Shown here one piece after another: positions 20,177 through 31,208 of a stretch of 64,000 nt of DNA. Origin of the DNA: Axinella damicornis (taxonomy: Eukaryota > Porifera > Demospongiae > Axinellida > Axinellidae); the NCBI GenBank assembly GCA_963931865.1, contig OZ007509.1:7677131-7741130 (forward strand), given 5' to 3'. The translations under genes were made by a program, and so were the position numbers. How positions within the stretch are numbered: position 1 is the stretch's first letter; every line of letters begins with the position of its first letter. The notes under the pieces are model-generated. The model worked only from the letters and a program-made list of their open reading frames with translations. It was not told the origin of the DNA and ran no database searches.

Positions 20177-20497
20177 GAATTTTTCTGTCTATTCATTCAC
20201 TCTCTCCAAAGCAATTGTGAAATTTCACTGGCATTGTAATATCATGAAGGTTTTCAGATTGCAAAGTCCGCAGCAGCAAAATACATGCAAATGTGTGCCC
20301 ACTGCGGAATACCTGGCACATCTCACAGTTTGAAAGAGAAAAACGAGTTAGGCTGTAATTGCCTCTAACACAAAAATCAAGTATTGCGCAGGTATTCCCT
20401 CAGCAGGTGACATTGTAGTATTCCAGTAACTTATTTACATGAGTGATTGTGTGGCCTTTGGCCGTTACTGACGGTGATGCCTACTCTTTCATCCTAG

Positions 20498-20653
20498 GAG
20501 CACTCAGGGAGGGTATTCAGATTGCAGTTTGACGATTTCCAGATTGTCAGTAGCTCACACGATGACAGCATACTCATTTGGGACTTTCTTGACCCTGTAC
20601 CACCGGGACCTATGGAAACTGACCAATCAAATGAAAAGGAAGCCCTTACATAA
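20498..20653 (+). pseudogene. BTRC: Orphan duplicate of the BTRC terminal exon (unit B)
   Basis: Copy of 7037-7192 with an intact CTAG acceptor, open frame and TAA stop. No other BTRC exon accompanies it, because the duplication breakpoint fell in the last BTRC intron. By itself it has no start or promoter. It could still act as an alternative terminal exon of BTRC, 13.5 kb further downstream, and would encode the same C-terminus with a different 3' UTR; that is inference. Confidence 0.85.
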
Positions 20654-20805
20654 CACACGTTCCTCATCTGTATGTAGGCACACGGTATACAAATTTGGTG
20701 ATGTGGAAATTTGTGTATCTTGTGTATCTTTGCATCGAATTCATCTTTGTACACACATCACTGTGTGTCTTGTATATCATGCTTTGTTTGTACCATGAAT
20801 GAACT

Positions 20806-20842
<37 letters not shown>

Positions 20843-21089
20843 TGTACAGTGTTGTACAGTTCAGTGAGTGTACGATTAATATGCACACTGTGTATGCATG
20901 TATTCATGTACATAATATGTCATATCCTTGTGTATGACCATATCTTGATGTGTATGTAATCTACTCAATTTGGGCCTCTGTTTTCAAGAAGAGAACTCCT
21001 CACATCATTATTGTGTCTGGCCTGCACTGCACCTAATGGTATCAGAATATTGTTATGCTCCATCCAACTATGAAGACAACACCCAGCCA

Positions 21090-21144
21090 TAGCCTCGTTC
21101 CCATGCAAGTGACAAAAAGCTGGCTGATGGTCTGGGAACGAGGC
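21090..21144. mobile_element. Degenerate foldback element, unit B copy
   Basis: Counterpart of 7611-7661 with four extra bases in the loop. Confidence 0.6.
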
Positions 21145-21767
21145 AATAAGGCACACCTCAATTCGACATGTACACAATCATGCATACTGGTTCAAAGGTC
21201 AAGTATGCAACCAAGCAATGTATTTGGAGAAGCAGTAATCACAGCCTTTTTCTCATGAACTCTTTTCTCATGAACTCTTTTCTCATGGCACAGTATGGAA
21301 TGAGTACATGAGTGCATGGTAAGGAATTGGAATGTGACCTAGTAATTAATTAGTGTTGACTTCACTAGCTCTATAGCTATAGATGGCCTTGTTGGTGATC
21401 TTGGTCAATCTGCTTGGTGTTTCCACATCAAATCAACAAATTTAAAGCTCAAGTTAATTGAGCTCAAGCAGCTCAGTCCTTATAATATTATAGCCCAATT
21501 GTATCAACCCCCCCCCCCCCCCCCAATATTTCCACCCCTTAGCTTTATTGCTCTTGTCTCCTCTTCATATAGGAAAATCTGCTACGATATTGCAATACAT
21601 AAATTAAATATGCATGCACAACAGTATAAAAAATTCAGGTACAATAATGGATGCATGTAGCAGAGACAAGTCTTGTATATTTTGTATACACTCATTACTA
21701 CTACACAACTACAATAACATACACACAGTCAATCAGTTTCAGTGCAACTATCATCTTCTTCACTCAT

Positions 21768-22619
21768 CTAACTCATTTCAACATCCAGTGCTTGTTTTTC
21801 CGCAGTAGAAGCTTGCTTGACAGCCATCGGTTGCTCTTCTACTGCAACAGTATAAGCTTGTCTACACTTCCGATAGATGAACCAGACCAACCAGAAGCGG
21901 GCAGCGTACATGAAATACCAGAGCACGTGTATCGCTGGAGCCAGCACCACCACCACTCCAATGTCTATACCCACGGCAAGTGCAGTGTTATTTTCATAGT
22001 TCAGAACGGGATAGATGTACGGATCACCTCTAGTGTTTGTTCCATTGGCAACATAGTATATGCCAGTAAAGACGGCATACGTGACCCCAAACGCCTGAAG
22101 ATAGATGAAGTGTAGAAATTGAACGGGTGTTCCAGACAGCCAGACGTCAACTAGAGCAATTAAGCCGTTCGTCAGATGTGTATTTGCGTTTGCTCCGCTG
22201 ATGGGACCACCGCGATACAGGAGTGACCAGTAGAGGAGAAGCACAATAAAGGCACTCTCAGTACCAATGTTGAACAGCAACCACTGGATTTTCTGATACC
22301 ACGTGATGCGATCAGTTTTAGCCCCACAACAACCTTTAGGTTTCTCGATCACTTCTGGGTCACTGTCTACAAGTGCTAAATCAATCTCAAACTTCTGCCG
22401 GCAGACAATGTGAACTTGGAAGAACCGCAGTGTTACAGACGCAGCTGCAAATAGGAGGTAAGTGACCCACATTAGTAGGGCCCAGATCGTCAGAAAGATG
22501 AAGAACTTTGGACCTCCGGTTTGTACGCCCGAGTGGATGAGCCATCCCAGGAAGTAGAGGGCGAATATCCAGCGGTAGATGAGGAAGAGCACCTGGAACT
22601 GCCATTTGTGGGGAAGCCA
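21768..22619 (-). CDS. rost: ROST1B coding exon 2
   Basis: Starts WLPHKWQ after a TTGCAG acceptor; 283 codons to TGA. Carries all membrane segments after the N-terminal exon. Confidence 0.88.
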   Translation of the reverse strand, partial: WLPHKWQFQVLFLIYRWIFALYFLGWLIHSGVQTGGPKFFIFLTIWALLMWVTYLLFAAASVTLRFFQVHIVCRQKFEIDLALVDSDPEVIEKPKGCCGAKTDRITWYQKIQWLLFNIGTESAFIVLLLYWSLLYRGGPISGANANTHLTNGLIALVDVWLSGTPVQFLHFIYLQAFGVTYAVFTGIYYVANGTNTRGDPYIYPVLNYENNTALAVGIDIGVVVVLAPAIHVLWYFMYAARFWLVWFIYRKCRQAYTVAVEEQPMAVKQASTAEKQALDVEMS

Positions 22620-25600
22620 CTGCAAACACAGAGAAAGCATTCAGTCTGTCGTCAGTCACTATGAAAGGCAATTCCCAGGGTACTAACTAACACAATGCAA
22701 TTAGTCCTAATGACATGTTTAGTGACCCTGTGCACTTGGACGGGTTCTCATTGGACAGAAACTGCACCCTTTGTGGGTTTAGGGCCATCCTTTGGAGCCG
22801 AACTTGGAACAGGGAGGATTTCTAAAGGGTTGTGTGGGAGTGGAGCACCTATGATTTGCATACTGTTGATTAACCCATTAACCCTTTAAGCCCCATTGAC
22901 GTCTATAGACGTCATTTAGACCCTATGCACTTGTAGGGCTTCTCGTCAGTCCAAAAAGAGACCAAAAAGGCTTCAGAGGGCCTAGGGGCGACTTTGAGGG
23001 ACGAACTGAAAAATGTGGTCAGATTTCGGCGCGCCTCCCCCACTAAATGTACAAGCAGGGGGTATCGAAGGGGGGGGCGGCAGCCCCCCCTTCGCATGTC
23101 GCGGGCGTTTTTTTTGATTTTAATGAGATTCATTGGCCCGAGAATTTTTGAGTCTAATGATATTCATAGACCCCACCCAGGGCCTCAAGAAAACCTGCAA
23201 ATTGGTGGTGTAAGGTGTTCATCAGTCAGATCTGGCCCAAATTTAGGGAAATGCTGGGCGAAAATCCGGCTGACATCCACCTTTGACCTCCGATTGCTGG
23301 GCTTGTGGGGGGTCATGAATATCATTAACGGTATTGCTAGAGGGGTCTCTCCATGTGTGTGGGCCCCACCAAGTTTGGCCGCTGAGGAGCGAATGCTGTG
23401 GGAGAGGAGTACCTACGAAAGTGGTGTGCGCTGAATGCATGAAAATGTGTTGTCTTGGTGGGAAGAATTCGGTGGTTAAAGGGTTAACCGATAAATTGTT
23501 TTTCTACTGAGAAAAACGCTTCACTGCCAGAAATGGAGGCCCTAGCTACTAGGCGAGAGGACTGTTTTCTCAGCCCATTTGTGCAAAGGAGGAGAGAAAT
23601 GGCCCACCCAGCTCCAACCAAGAGCTTTTCATGGCCAAGCCCAGAAGCGGCCATGCTACCTATGCTGAGTGCTGAAACCCACCCACCTCCCCCTGACCCG
23701 CCCTCTCTGCTGGTGCAGAGCCTAAGTCCCAAGGGCATTTCCAGAAGTCTGACATCACTGATGAAAGTCTCATGCCGTCTGTAGACAGCTTTATCGGTTA
23801 ATGTGTTAAAGGGCTTTATTAAGCTGGGAGTAACCAGCTATTGCATGATGTGGGACTATGCATTGGTACGCCCTTACTTGCCAAATTGGGTAAAACTCTT
23901 CAAAATGGCAAAGTTGTTTCCCAAAAGTGACACGTTCATAGTTCATACGCACACTTGGCACAAGCATAATTATGTCAACCATTATTATTTCACTGGACCT
24001 AGTGTGAGGTGAGAGGTTGCAAGAGAACTATCATGTGCTGCACCAACGGGCCGATTCTACAAGTACGTGCCATAGGGTCAACGTTCTGCCAACTATCAGC
24101 CTGGCAGTGTCCATCTCCTGCCTGCCTCATCATAGGCTTGCATGCAACTTCGCAAACATTTCAAGTGACTCTACCTAGACTTTCTGCTATGGCCCAGCTC
24201 AGCACATCACATGGCCATTACCAGAGGCAGCGGACAAAGTTGAGCTTTGGTCAGGCATAATATAGCGGAGGCGGTATGCGTCTATGCAGAGGGTGCAAAG
24301 CAGTTGAAGATGCGTGCAAAGTGTGGAAAAATCTTGATGGTAGCAGGCTAGCGTGCAAAGCCGCCCTTGTAGGGCCTGCTTGCTTTTCAGGTACCACACA
24401 GCAAACAGTTACCGTACCTGCTCTGCGACCTATGATGAAATCATCTTTTTTGTTTGGTGACATGAGACTTTCAGGTTCATGTGATGCCACTTCTGCCAAT
24501 GTCCTTGGGAGATAGTAGTTGGTGCTATTATTGGCTACCATTAAAGTTCCTGTGCACGTTTATGACTCCAGTCACACCCACTCATGGCCAGTAATGGACA
24601 ATGGCCACCTGTTGACTGAGAAAGCCCTACAAGGTGTGACGACTGGTATGGAAGCCCTGTAAGGTGAGAGGATTGTTTTCTATAGGTCCATTCGTTCAAA
24701 GAAGGAGCCACCCAATGCTGACTGTAGACCAAGCCCATGCAGACGAGGCCATGCTCTTTTCCTCCTTGGGATGAACCCGCCCACTTCCCCCTAATCGCAC
24801 CCTTTCTGCTAGCATGAGCCTATCTCTCCCAAGGACATTGCAGGAAGTGACATCAGAATCTGATAGTTCCATGTATCACTAGGAGTTTTACCTTACCAAC
24901 CAGAAGTTTGCAAGTCAACTTTGTTAGGGTAATTAGTACAAGTAGCTGAGCTCGCTTCGCTCGCTCAGCTACTTCCCCTTTGTTCGCCTACGTGTGTAAT
25001 TCGGCGCCGGACAGCTCTCTGTCAGAGCTGCTGCTCCCCGATTGCGTCCGCATCCGCTTCAGCTGCTGGTCGCCGATTGCATCGATCCGCTTCAACTGCT
25101 GCTCCTCGTTAGCGTCCGCTTCAGTTGCTGCTCGCCACTTGTGTCTGCTTCAGCTGCTACTCCCTGATTGCCTCAACTGCTCCCCGATTGCGTCCGCTTC
25201 GGCTGTTGCTCCTCGATTGCGTCCGCCTCCAGGGGCGGATACAGGATTTATGAAAGGGGGGGGCACCGTATATGAAACGCTGGCGGAGGCAGTGCATAGA
25301 GGCGCGTAGCGCCGATCAGTCCGCGCGAAGCGCGGAAAAATTTTTTCGCCTTCATTTTTCACTTCTCAGGATGGGCTCTCGTGGCACCTTCGCGCTTTGC
25401 ACTGCAAGTTCCAGATGTACGAGGATTGCAGGTCCCAGGGCCGCCATGAGCGCTTATTTCGCTCACGAAAGTAATACGTACGTACACGGAGGGGTATACT
25501 AGATCGTGGTCTCGTTCCCAAGCCGTTCGGTTTCAGGCAACGCACGATATTGCGAGCTGAGGAGGCCATGGCGCCAGGCCAGGAGTTGCAACGTAGCGGC

Positions 25601-26964
25601 AGCTAGCTATATAAAAAAATTTTTTTCTCTAGCCAGGGGGGGGGGGCACCGGCCCCCCTGGCCCCCCCCCTGGATCCGCCACTGGCCTCAACTGTTGCTC
25701 CGGCTTCACCTGCAGCTCCCCGATTGCGTCCGCTTTGACTGCTGCTCACCGATATTGCATCCGTCAGCTGTTCTAGAAGCTTCCAGCTAGCCCATGCCCA
25801 ATGTTCTTGAACATTCTTCGCGGAGTTTGAGGTTCAATGGTACGAAGGTCGTGCGTCACTAGTTTAGTCCCGCCCCACGAACATCCCACTTCCGTTACAC
25901 ACACACAGACAGACAGACAAACACACGGTTAAAATCTTAATGTATTGATGATAGGCAACAGAGAGGCACGTTTTGGTGCCATTTATGGTGGCGTTTGGTA
26001 TGTCAAGCTGTTGCCCTGGTCAACAGCTACACAAAATAGGGCATACAACAATCCCCTCTGCTACATGTAAAAACAGTTTTTCCTCTCTTTAATTATGCAA
26101 TCTACTACAACCCCACCCGCATTCTGATTCTATCCAACTTGGAGATTTGAGTTTCGGGGATCGAAGTAGTACCATGATTCATCACTCTCTGAGGATACGT
26201 AGGAGGTGCATCAGCTCCTCAGCTATACCACCATGAGTACAAACATGGCTACTAGGGAGAGACCCAGCAAAGTATGGGACTACATTGTGATGTGGATGTT
26301 CTATTACTTTCGCTCGAATGTACTGTGCATGCTAGTCTCGGCCCCAAACCCAAACCAACCCCAACACGGATCGCTTCCAGTATCACGTGCGTGATACTGG
26401 AAGCGATCCGCGCTGGGGTTGGTTTGGGTCTGGGGCCGAGACTATGTGCATGCATGCGAGGGGTGTCAATGTAGCTACTGACTATCTCAATGCATTAAGT
26501 GCATGTGTGTGTCCGTGTGTGAGCAATGAAAGCAAGGTTTGGTGGCCAGGAGTAGACTAGTCATGCGTATGACCTTGTATTGTAATCTCAATAACTCATC
26601 ACATAAAAGGCGTGGCACCTTATTCGAGTGCATGTGCGCCAGAGGCAAGAGCACACCAGATCATGGTCATATGGTTCATATATACATATACCACATTGAA
26701 TTTTAATTAGGTGTACCAGTGATCTCGGTCCCAGACCCCAACCAACCCAGAGCGGATCACTTTTAGTATCACACGAGTTATACTGGGAGCGATATACGCA
26801 CTGGATGATAGGTCTGGGAACAAGACTAGTGAACCAGTACATGTATAATGATGACTCACTGGGGTGTAAGCAAAGGCTTTCCAGTCGTGGTGGGTGAGGC
26901 AGAACTTGGAGTAGTGCAATTCAGAGCACAAGAATCGGCAGAACCGGCTCTTCATACAACTCAT
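21768..26964 (-). CDS. rost: Rolling-stone-like multipass membrane protein, unit B copy (ROST1B)
   Basis: Paralogue of ROST1A made by the tandem duplication: exons 26860-26964 and 21768-22619, 318 residues, same splice sites and phases. By eye about 17 residues differ from ROST1A in exon 2. ROST1B keeps the THLTNG motif, LQAFG and VANGTN, which the ROST2 copies also keep, so it looks like the more constrained copy. Its intron is longer (4.2 kb) because of insertions found only in unit B: a 602-bp TTAA element, a 1-kb compound insert and others. Both copies look translatable; expression is unknown. Confidence 0.87.
22882..23483 (+). mobile_element. 602-bp piggyBac-like non-autonomous element, copy 2
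   Basis: TTAA at 22878-22881 and 23484-23487; same ends and length as copy 1. The empty site is in unit A (TTAA at 9346-9349). It inserted exactly in the TTAA that borders another element (23488-23797). Slightly more diverged from copy 1 than copy 3 is. Confidence 0.9.
23488..23797. mobile_element. TTAA-flanked element with CCGATAAA ends (unit B copy)
   Basis: Copy of 9350-9653 created by the segmental duplication; its left TTAA later took the 602-bp element. Confidence 0.75.
24548..24855. repeat. Unit B copy of the diverged family member
   Basis: Paralogue of 10140-10450 through the tandem duplication. Confidence 0.6.
24940..25952. mobile_element. 1-kb compound insertion present only in unit B
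   Basis: Unit A reads AATTAGTATAGGCAACAGAG without interruption at 10535. In unit B the same flanks are split by this insert. It starts with the palindrome GTAGCTGAGC...GCTCAGCTAC, contains a degenerate array of about 30 bp around GATTGCGTCCGCTTCAGCTG, a nested element (25230-25684), and ends with an ACAGACAGACAG run and CGGTTAAAATCTTAATG. Confidence 0.75.
25230..25684. mobile_element. 455-bp element with CAGGGGCGGAT ends
   Basis: Starts CAGGGGCGGATACAGGATTT and ends CCCCTGGATCCGCCACTG, an inverted repeat of about 18 bases of a type common in invertebrate DNA transposons. Flanked by GCCTC on both sides (25225-25229, 25685-25689). It interrupts a GCGTCCGCTTCAGCTGCTG-type repeat. The 5-bp repeat does not fit hAT (8 bp); class left open. 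Confidence 0.6.
26333..26444. mobile_element. Second foldback family, full 112-bp near-perfect palindrome
   Basis: Arms of about 55 bases run from TAGTCTCGGCCCCA to the centre in CACGTGCGTG. Exact 9-bp direct repeat TGTGCATGC at 26324-26332 and 26445-26453. Confidence 0.85.
26720..26828. mobile_element. Second foldback family, unit B copy of 11305-11412
   Basis: Same position next to ROST1B exon 1; flanks GTGTACCAG and GTGAACCAG. Confidence 0.75.
26860..26964 (-). CDS. rost: ROST1B coding exon 1
   Basis: 35 codons MSCMKSRFC to AFAYTP, then GTGAGT. The frame is open further upstream to 27102, but there the sequence is specific to unit B, and a TTGCAG acceptor precedes the exon at 26982. The ATG shared with ROST1A is therefore preferred. 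Confidence 0.8.
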
Positions 26965-27119
26965 TTTGCACCCAGTGTGTTCTGCAATGAGAGATTGAAA
27001 TCCAGACATACTTGGTAGCCCCACTGACCATAAGGTGTATAAGTAACCACCCAACTCCAACTGAACCTTTGTCACTGTGTGTAACTTATGCAGTACTGGC
27101 AAGGTATGGAGGAATTAGT

Positions 27120-27120
<1 letters not shown>

Positions 27121-27161
<41 letters not shown>
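27121..27161. repeat. Poly(G) run, 41 bases
   Basis: Longest homopolymer in the window, in the unit B-specific segment just upstream of ROST1B exon 1. Confidence 0.95.
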
Positions 27162-27163
<2 letters not shown>

Positions 27164-27309
27164 AAGTTCCAGTACTGTTGAAGAATTCTCTTTGTCTAAA
27201 GAATGTTGTTACACCCACATGTATAATTCTTTCTACAAACAATAATTAGCCAAAGTATGCCAAGGTAAATTATGTTCACACTAATATCATTCATGAGTAC
27301 ACAGTGGCT

Positions 27310-27364
27310 TAAGCCTTGTTCCCAGGCCATGCACTCTACTCCATGTGGCCTGGGAATGAGTCTA
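27310..27364. mobile_element. Foldback element (55 bp) only in unit B
   Basis: TAAGCCTTGTTCCCAGGCCA to TGGCCTGGGAATGAGTCTA, within the unit B-specific segment 27002-27577. No exact direct repeat seen. Confidence 0.65.
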
Positions 27365-27422
27365 GGGATTATTAACCCTGTGCTCTTTTAGCCAACTCAT
27401 AATTCTATTGTAGTGCTCAATG

Positions 27423-27531
27423 TAGTCTCGGACCCAGGCCCAACTAACCCCAGCACGGATCGCTTTTAGTATCGCGCGTGTTATACTAGAAGCAATACGC
27501 ATGCTGGATAAACCGTCTGGGAATGAGACTA
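27423..27531. mobile_element. Second foldback family (109 bp), exact 9-bp direct repeat
   Basis: TAGTCTCGGACCCAGGCCC to GGGAATGAGACTA, flanked by TGCTCAATG at 27414-27422 and 27532-27540. Only in unit B. Confidence 0.85.
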
Positions 27532-29429
27532 TGCTCAATGTTGCTGTTGTATGCTGCCAACAGCTCTTCATCATGCCAGCATATGCTTCCGCAGCACTAT
27601 TATCCTCAAGATTCGCCAAGGACTAACTGAGTGGGTTCATACAAAAACTGTCATGCACAAGAGAGCCTAAGAACTAGGCTATAGAATATACCGGTATGCA
27701 TATCAATCATCACAAATAAGCCTGCACATACCCGCACCTATATAATAATACGGTTGTCATGTGTACGTCACGTTTCGAACTGAACATGCACAGTAGTATC
27801 ATGCATTGCTGTTTCTGTAATACGTGAATTCCATTGTGTGAGCAGTGCACGATTGCAACACTACCATCTGGTGAGCGGAAGGAGGCGGAACATACGGCTG
27901 GTTGATGAGTAGGCCGAGTTGGACGTCTCTATGGACACTAATGTAGTTGTAGTCGCTCGTGTTTGGCCTAACTATGAACAGGCATTGAAAAGTAGATAAA
28001 TGCTGCAACCATGTAGCCTCATTCCAAGGCCATTCCCACCGCCAGTATTTGATCGCTTGCGGTTCAGTTGTAGCTAAGGGGGTGTTGCTTGAAGGAATGT
28101 CAACTGAAAGTCATGACAACAATCTATGTAGCTGCAGTCTAGAGGCTTCAACATTCCACTTCCACTGGTCTGCAGGAAGGTAAGGGAGGGGATTCCAAGA
28201 ACCGGCCACAGCTTTTGCTCGCTAGCAGCAGTTTTTAACAACAGTACAGCGTTGGAAAGTTCGAAGGTAGGGTATGCATGTTCGCTTACCATCATTTGGA
28301 AGTATCACTAGGGGAGCAAATGTGAGGGCTGTAAAGTGCCATGCCCAGAAATACCCTACTGTTCGGATATCCCCTCGCTTTCTTGGTGAAGCTTCCAGCG
28401 AAAAGACTACTTCCATTTTCTATTATAATATATCATGTGATAATTAGGTCATGGTGTAACTTTCTAGTTCTGATTGGACAAGCCTGTAGTGAGCCTATAA
28501 AATAGCGAGTGTACATGCATACATGAACCACCCAATTTGTCATAGAACGGCACAACTGCTTCGAGACTGAGCTGGTGATTCAAATACCAGAGGGCCGCTC
28601 ACTGGCAGCTGAGGGAGGAGGGATTGGGACCTGGTTGATGATCCATGTGGTTTTGTTATTTTGTGTACCGCTACCGCTCACCAAGTGTAAACTCTGAACT
28701 CTGTTAATGTTCCAAGTCACTACTACTTCACCTGGGAACGGAATTGTCTGTACAAGAACTTGGAATCAATCACAAAGCGCGCTACATTTAAACAATTAAC
28801 GACTACACATGTAGCTACGTTTGTGTACCTCCAGGGATTGTTAGGATCTGGTTAGAGAACGGTGGCCAAGATAGTATTCATTTGTGAGTGAATGCACACC
28901 ATTGAGTATAAACTGTGGGAAACATGGATCAGCAAAGGCTTTGACAGTCCTATATGAGCATCACATTAGTTTTTCCAATCTCCCACTTCCTCAGTTATCT
29001 ACGGGTGAGTGACTGAGCTGAGTGGCTGGATTGCATAAATGCATATAATTGTGTTTGTAACATACTAATCGATTTTCAGCCAACAGATGAGTTAGTGTGG
29101 TGCTGAAGCATTGGATTGTGCGAGTGTGGCATCCTGTATGGTTAGAGGTCAGCCCCACCCACCAAAATAGGTGTCTTTCCTGGCATCAATGCTTGGATGA
29201 GAGAGCACACGTGATGCACAGGAGAGAGAGACATGTGAAACTCTGACAGACTCTCATAGGGCCGACATCAGACCTGATCACTGTCACATGCCTGCAGCCT
29301 ATTAATTCTTGGTGCTGCATGTGCTCCGATCCAATAATACCTGTCTGCCGAAGATCGATTGCTTACTCTACTTACGCATGTCCAGCAAAACTGCTGTGAT
29401 ACACTCACTCAAAGCATGTGGCTAGTGTT

Positions 29430-29485
29430 TAGCCTTGTTCCCAGGCCCCATACGAAAAATCAAATGGGGCCTGGGAACGGGGCTA
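29430..29485. mobile_element. Foldback element, unit B copy of 13533-13590
   Basis: Same hairpin arms with a slightly shorter loop. Confidence 0.7.
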
Positions 29486-29488
29486 GCT

Positions 29489-29705
29489 AAGGTAACGGAG
29501 GGGGTTTCCGGACAGTCTTTTAATTCCGGACACGGCATTCATGCCCCTCACATTCGCTCCGTTAGCAATTCTTCCGATTTACGCATGCATACCCTACCTT
29601 CGAACTTTCCAACGCTGTGCAGTTTTTGGCAAAAACTGCTCCTAGATAATGAAAGCTGGGGCCGTGTCCGGAAATCCCTTACTGTCCGGAAACCCCCGTT
29701 ACCTT
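29489..29705. mobile_element. MITE with AAGGTAACGGAGGG ends, unit B
   Basis: Copy of 13594-13804 with a few small indels. Confidence 0.7.
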
Positions 29706-30278
29706 AGTGTTAGAATGCAGGACCATTTCTGAACAAGGTCAACCCATGCACTCAGGCTCAACCAAAGCATGCATGCTTGTGCTAGCTTTGGAATGCAGGA
29801 CAAACATAGGTAGCACCTTTGCAGACGGTAGATAACTTTTGATGTTTGGAACACTGGACCAAGAGGGGAATTTGGACAAAATTAATGGGACGTGGAATAT
29901 TGAACAATGATACAAGCTCTTGGTACTTTATCTATTGTAGCCGAAGGCACTCTCCTGCCATTCGAACAGACAATTAAACAGAACCTCCGCTTACCCGAAA
30001 CCGATCTGGTCGACAAGCCGTTGCTGCTGACCTAGCTGGTAGCTCTTTCAATCGTAGACACAACCATGCACACGCCTTTTCGTTGTAGCCCCACCCATGT
30101 GCGTAACGCGTTACTGTGAATACCGGTATCTAGTAATTCGTTGGCATTCTGCTGGCATACCGAATACATAGCTGATTAACTGTTTGTTCTTATACGTGAC
30201 AGTGAGCAAAATAAGAATGCATTATAATCAGTGGCCCACACTCGACTCCTACTGCATGTTCTATATTGAGTCTTTCCA

Positions 30279-31208
30279 TCACGGATTCTGAGTCTCCTCC
30301 ACTGTTTTCACCTCCTCACTCAGGTTCTTCTTTACTGCTAACTCGCCGTTGTTGCTCTTCTCTTCTGTACCGTAGTCTTGTGAACCGAGAGTGCCCACCT
30401 CCAAAAGAATGCCCGACTCCTGCTTTTGGCTATCATAAGCACCGCAGCATCGACGGACAAGATGAACGCACCCCACACGAAATACATACAGGATGTAGAA
30501 CAGAAGATGAAGGATTGGAAGCCCCACGAGCACAACTATAACCACTATCGCTGCTGATGTTCCTGGGGAACTTCCGTAATCCAATGCGGAATAAATGAAC
30601 GGTTCACCCTGGTCGTTCGTACCATTTGCAGCAAAGTAGACAGCAGAAAAAGTAACAAACGCAGCGCCAAACCCTTGCAGGTATATCATATGGTAGATTC
30701 GAACTGGAATGCCTGAGATCCACACATCCAGGAGGGATACGACGCCATTGGTGAGGTGAGAGTTAATGTTCAAACCGTCCAGCACACTTGTTGTGGGATT
30801 GTAAACTAGCGGCCAGTACAACAGCACCACCAAGATAGCACCACCTAAACCAACGGTGAAGAGAAACCAGTGGATCTTCTGGTACCAAGTTATTCCATCA
30901 TTTCCAATGCCACAACATCCCACCGGTTTGCTAATCAGTAGTTCAGATGGTTTGCGAGGTTCTTTGGAGTCGACTGCAAACTTGTCCTTGCAGCAAAAGT
31001 TTACTTGGAAGAAGTTGGCAGTGGTAGAGACTGCTGCAGTGAGTAGATATGCTACCCACACAACGAGAGCCCAGTTGGTTAGGTAGATGCAGAACCTTGG
31101 CCCAGTTGCCTGCACACCAGCAACGACCAGCCACGCAGAGTAGTAGAGGGCCAGGACCCAGCGGTAGACCAGGAACAGCCATTGGACTTGCCATTTTTGT
31201 GGAAGCCA
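30279..31208 (-). CDS. rost: ROST2 coding exon 2
   Basis: 309 codons plus stop, open throughout, starting at Trp after TTGCAG. Unlike its unit A copy it has three T in the run (near 30902) and keeps DVWISG. Confidence 0.88.
   Translation of the reverse strand, partial: WLPQKWQVQWLFLVYRWVLALYYSAWLVVAGVQATGPRFCIYLTNWALVVWVAYLLTAAVSTTANFFQVNFCCKDKFAVDSKEPRKPSELLISKPVGCCGIGNDGITWYQKIHWFLFTVGLGGAILVVLLYWPLVYNPTTSVLDGLNINSHLTNGVVSLLDVWISGIPVRIYHMIYLQGFGAAFVTFSAVYFAANGTNDQGEPFIYSALDYGSSPGTSAAIVVIVVLVGLPILHLLFYILYVFRVGCVHLVRRCCGAYDSQKQESGILLEVGTLGSQDYGTEEKSNNGELAVKKNLSEEVKTVEETQNP

Noticed and set aside
26965..27102. Longer N-terminus for ROST1B starting MPVLHKLHTV
   Set aside because: The extra frame lies in unit B-specific sequence beyond a TTGCAG acceptor; ROST1A and ROST2 start at the internal Met.
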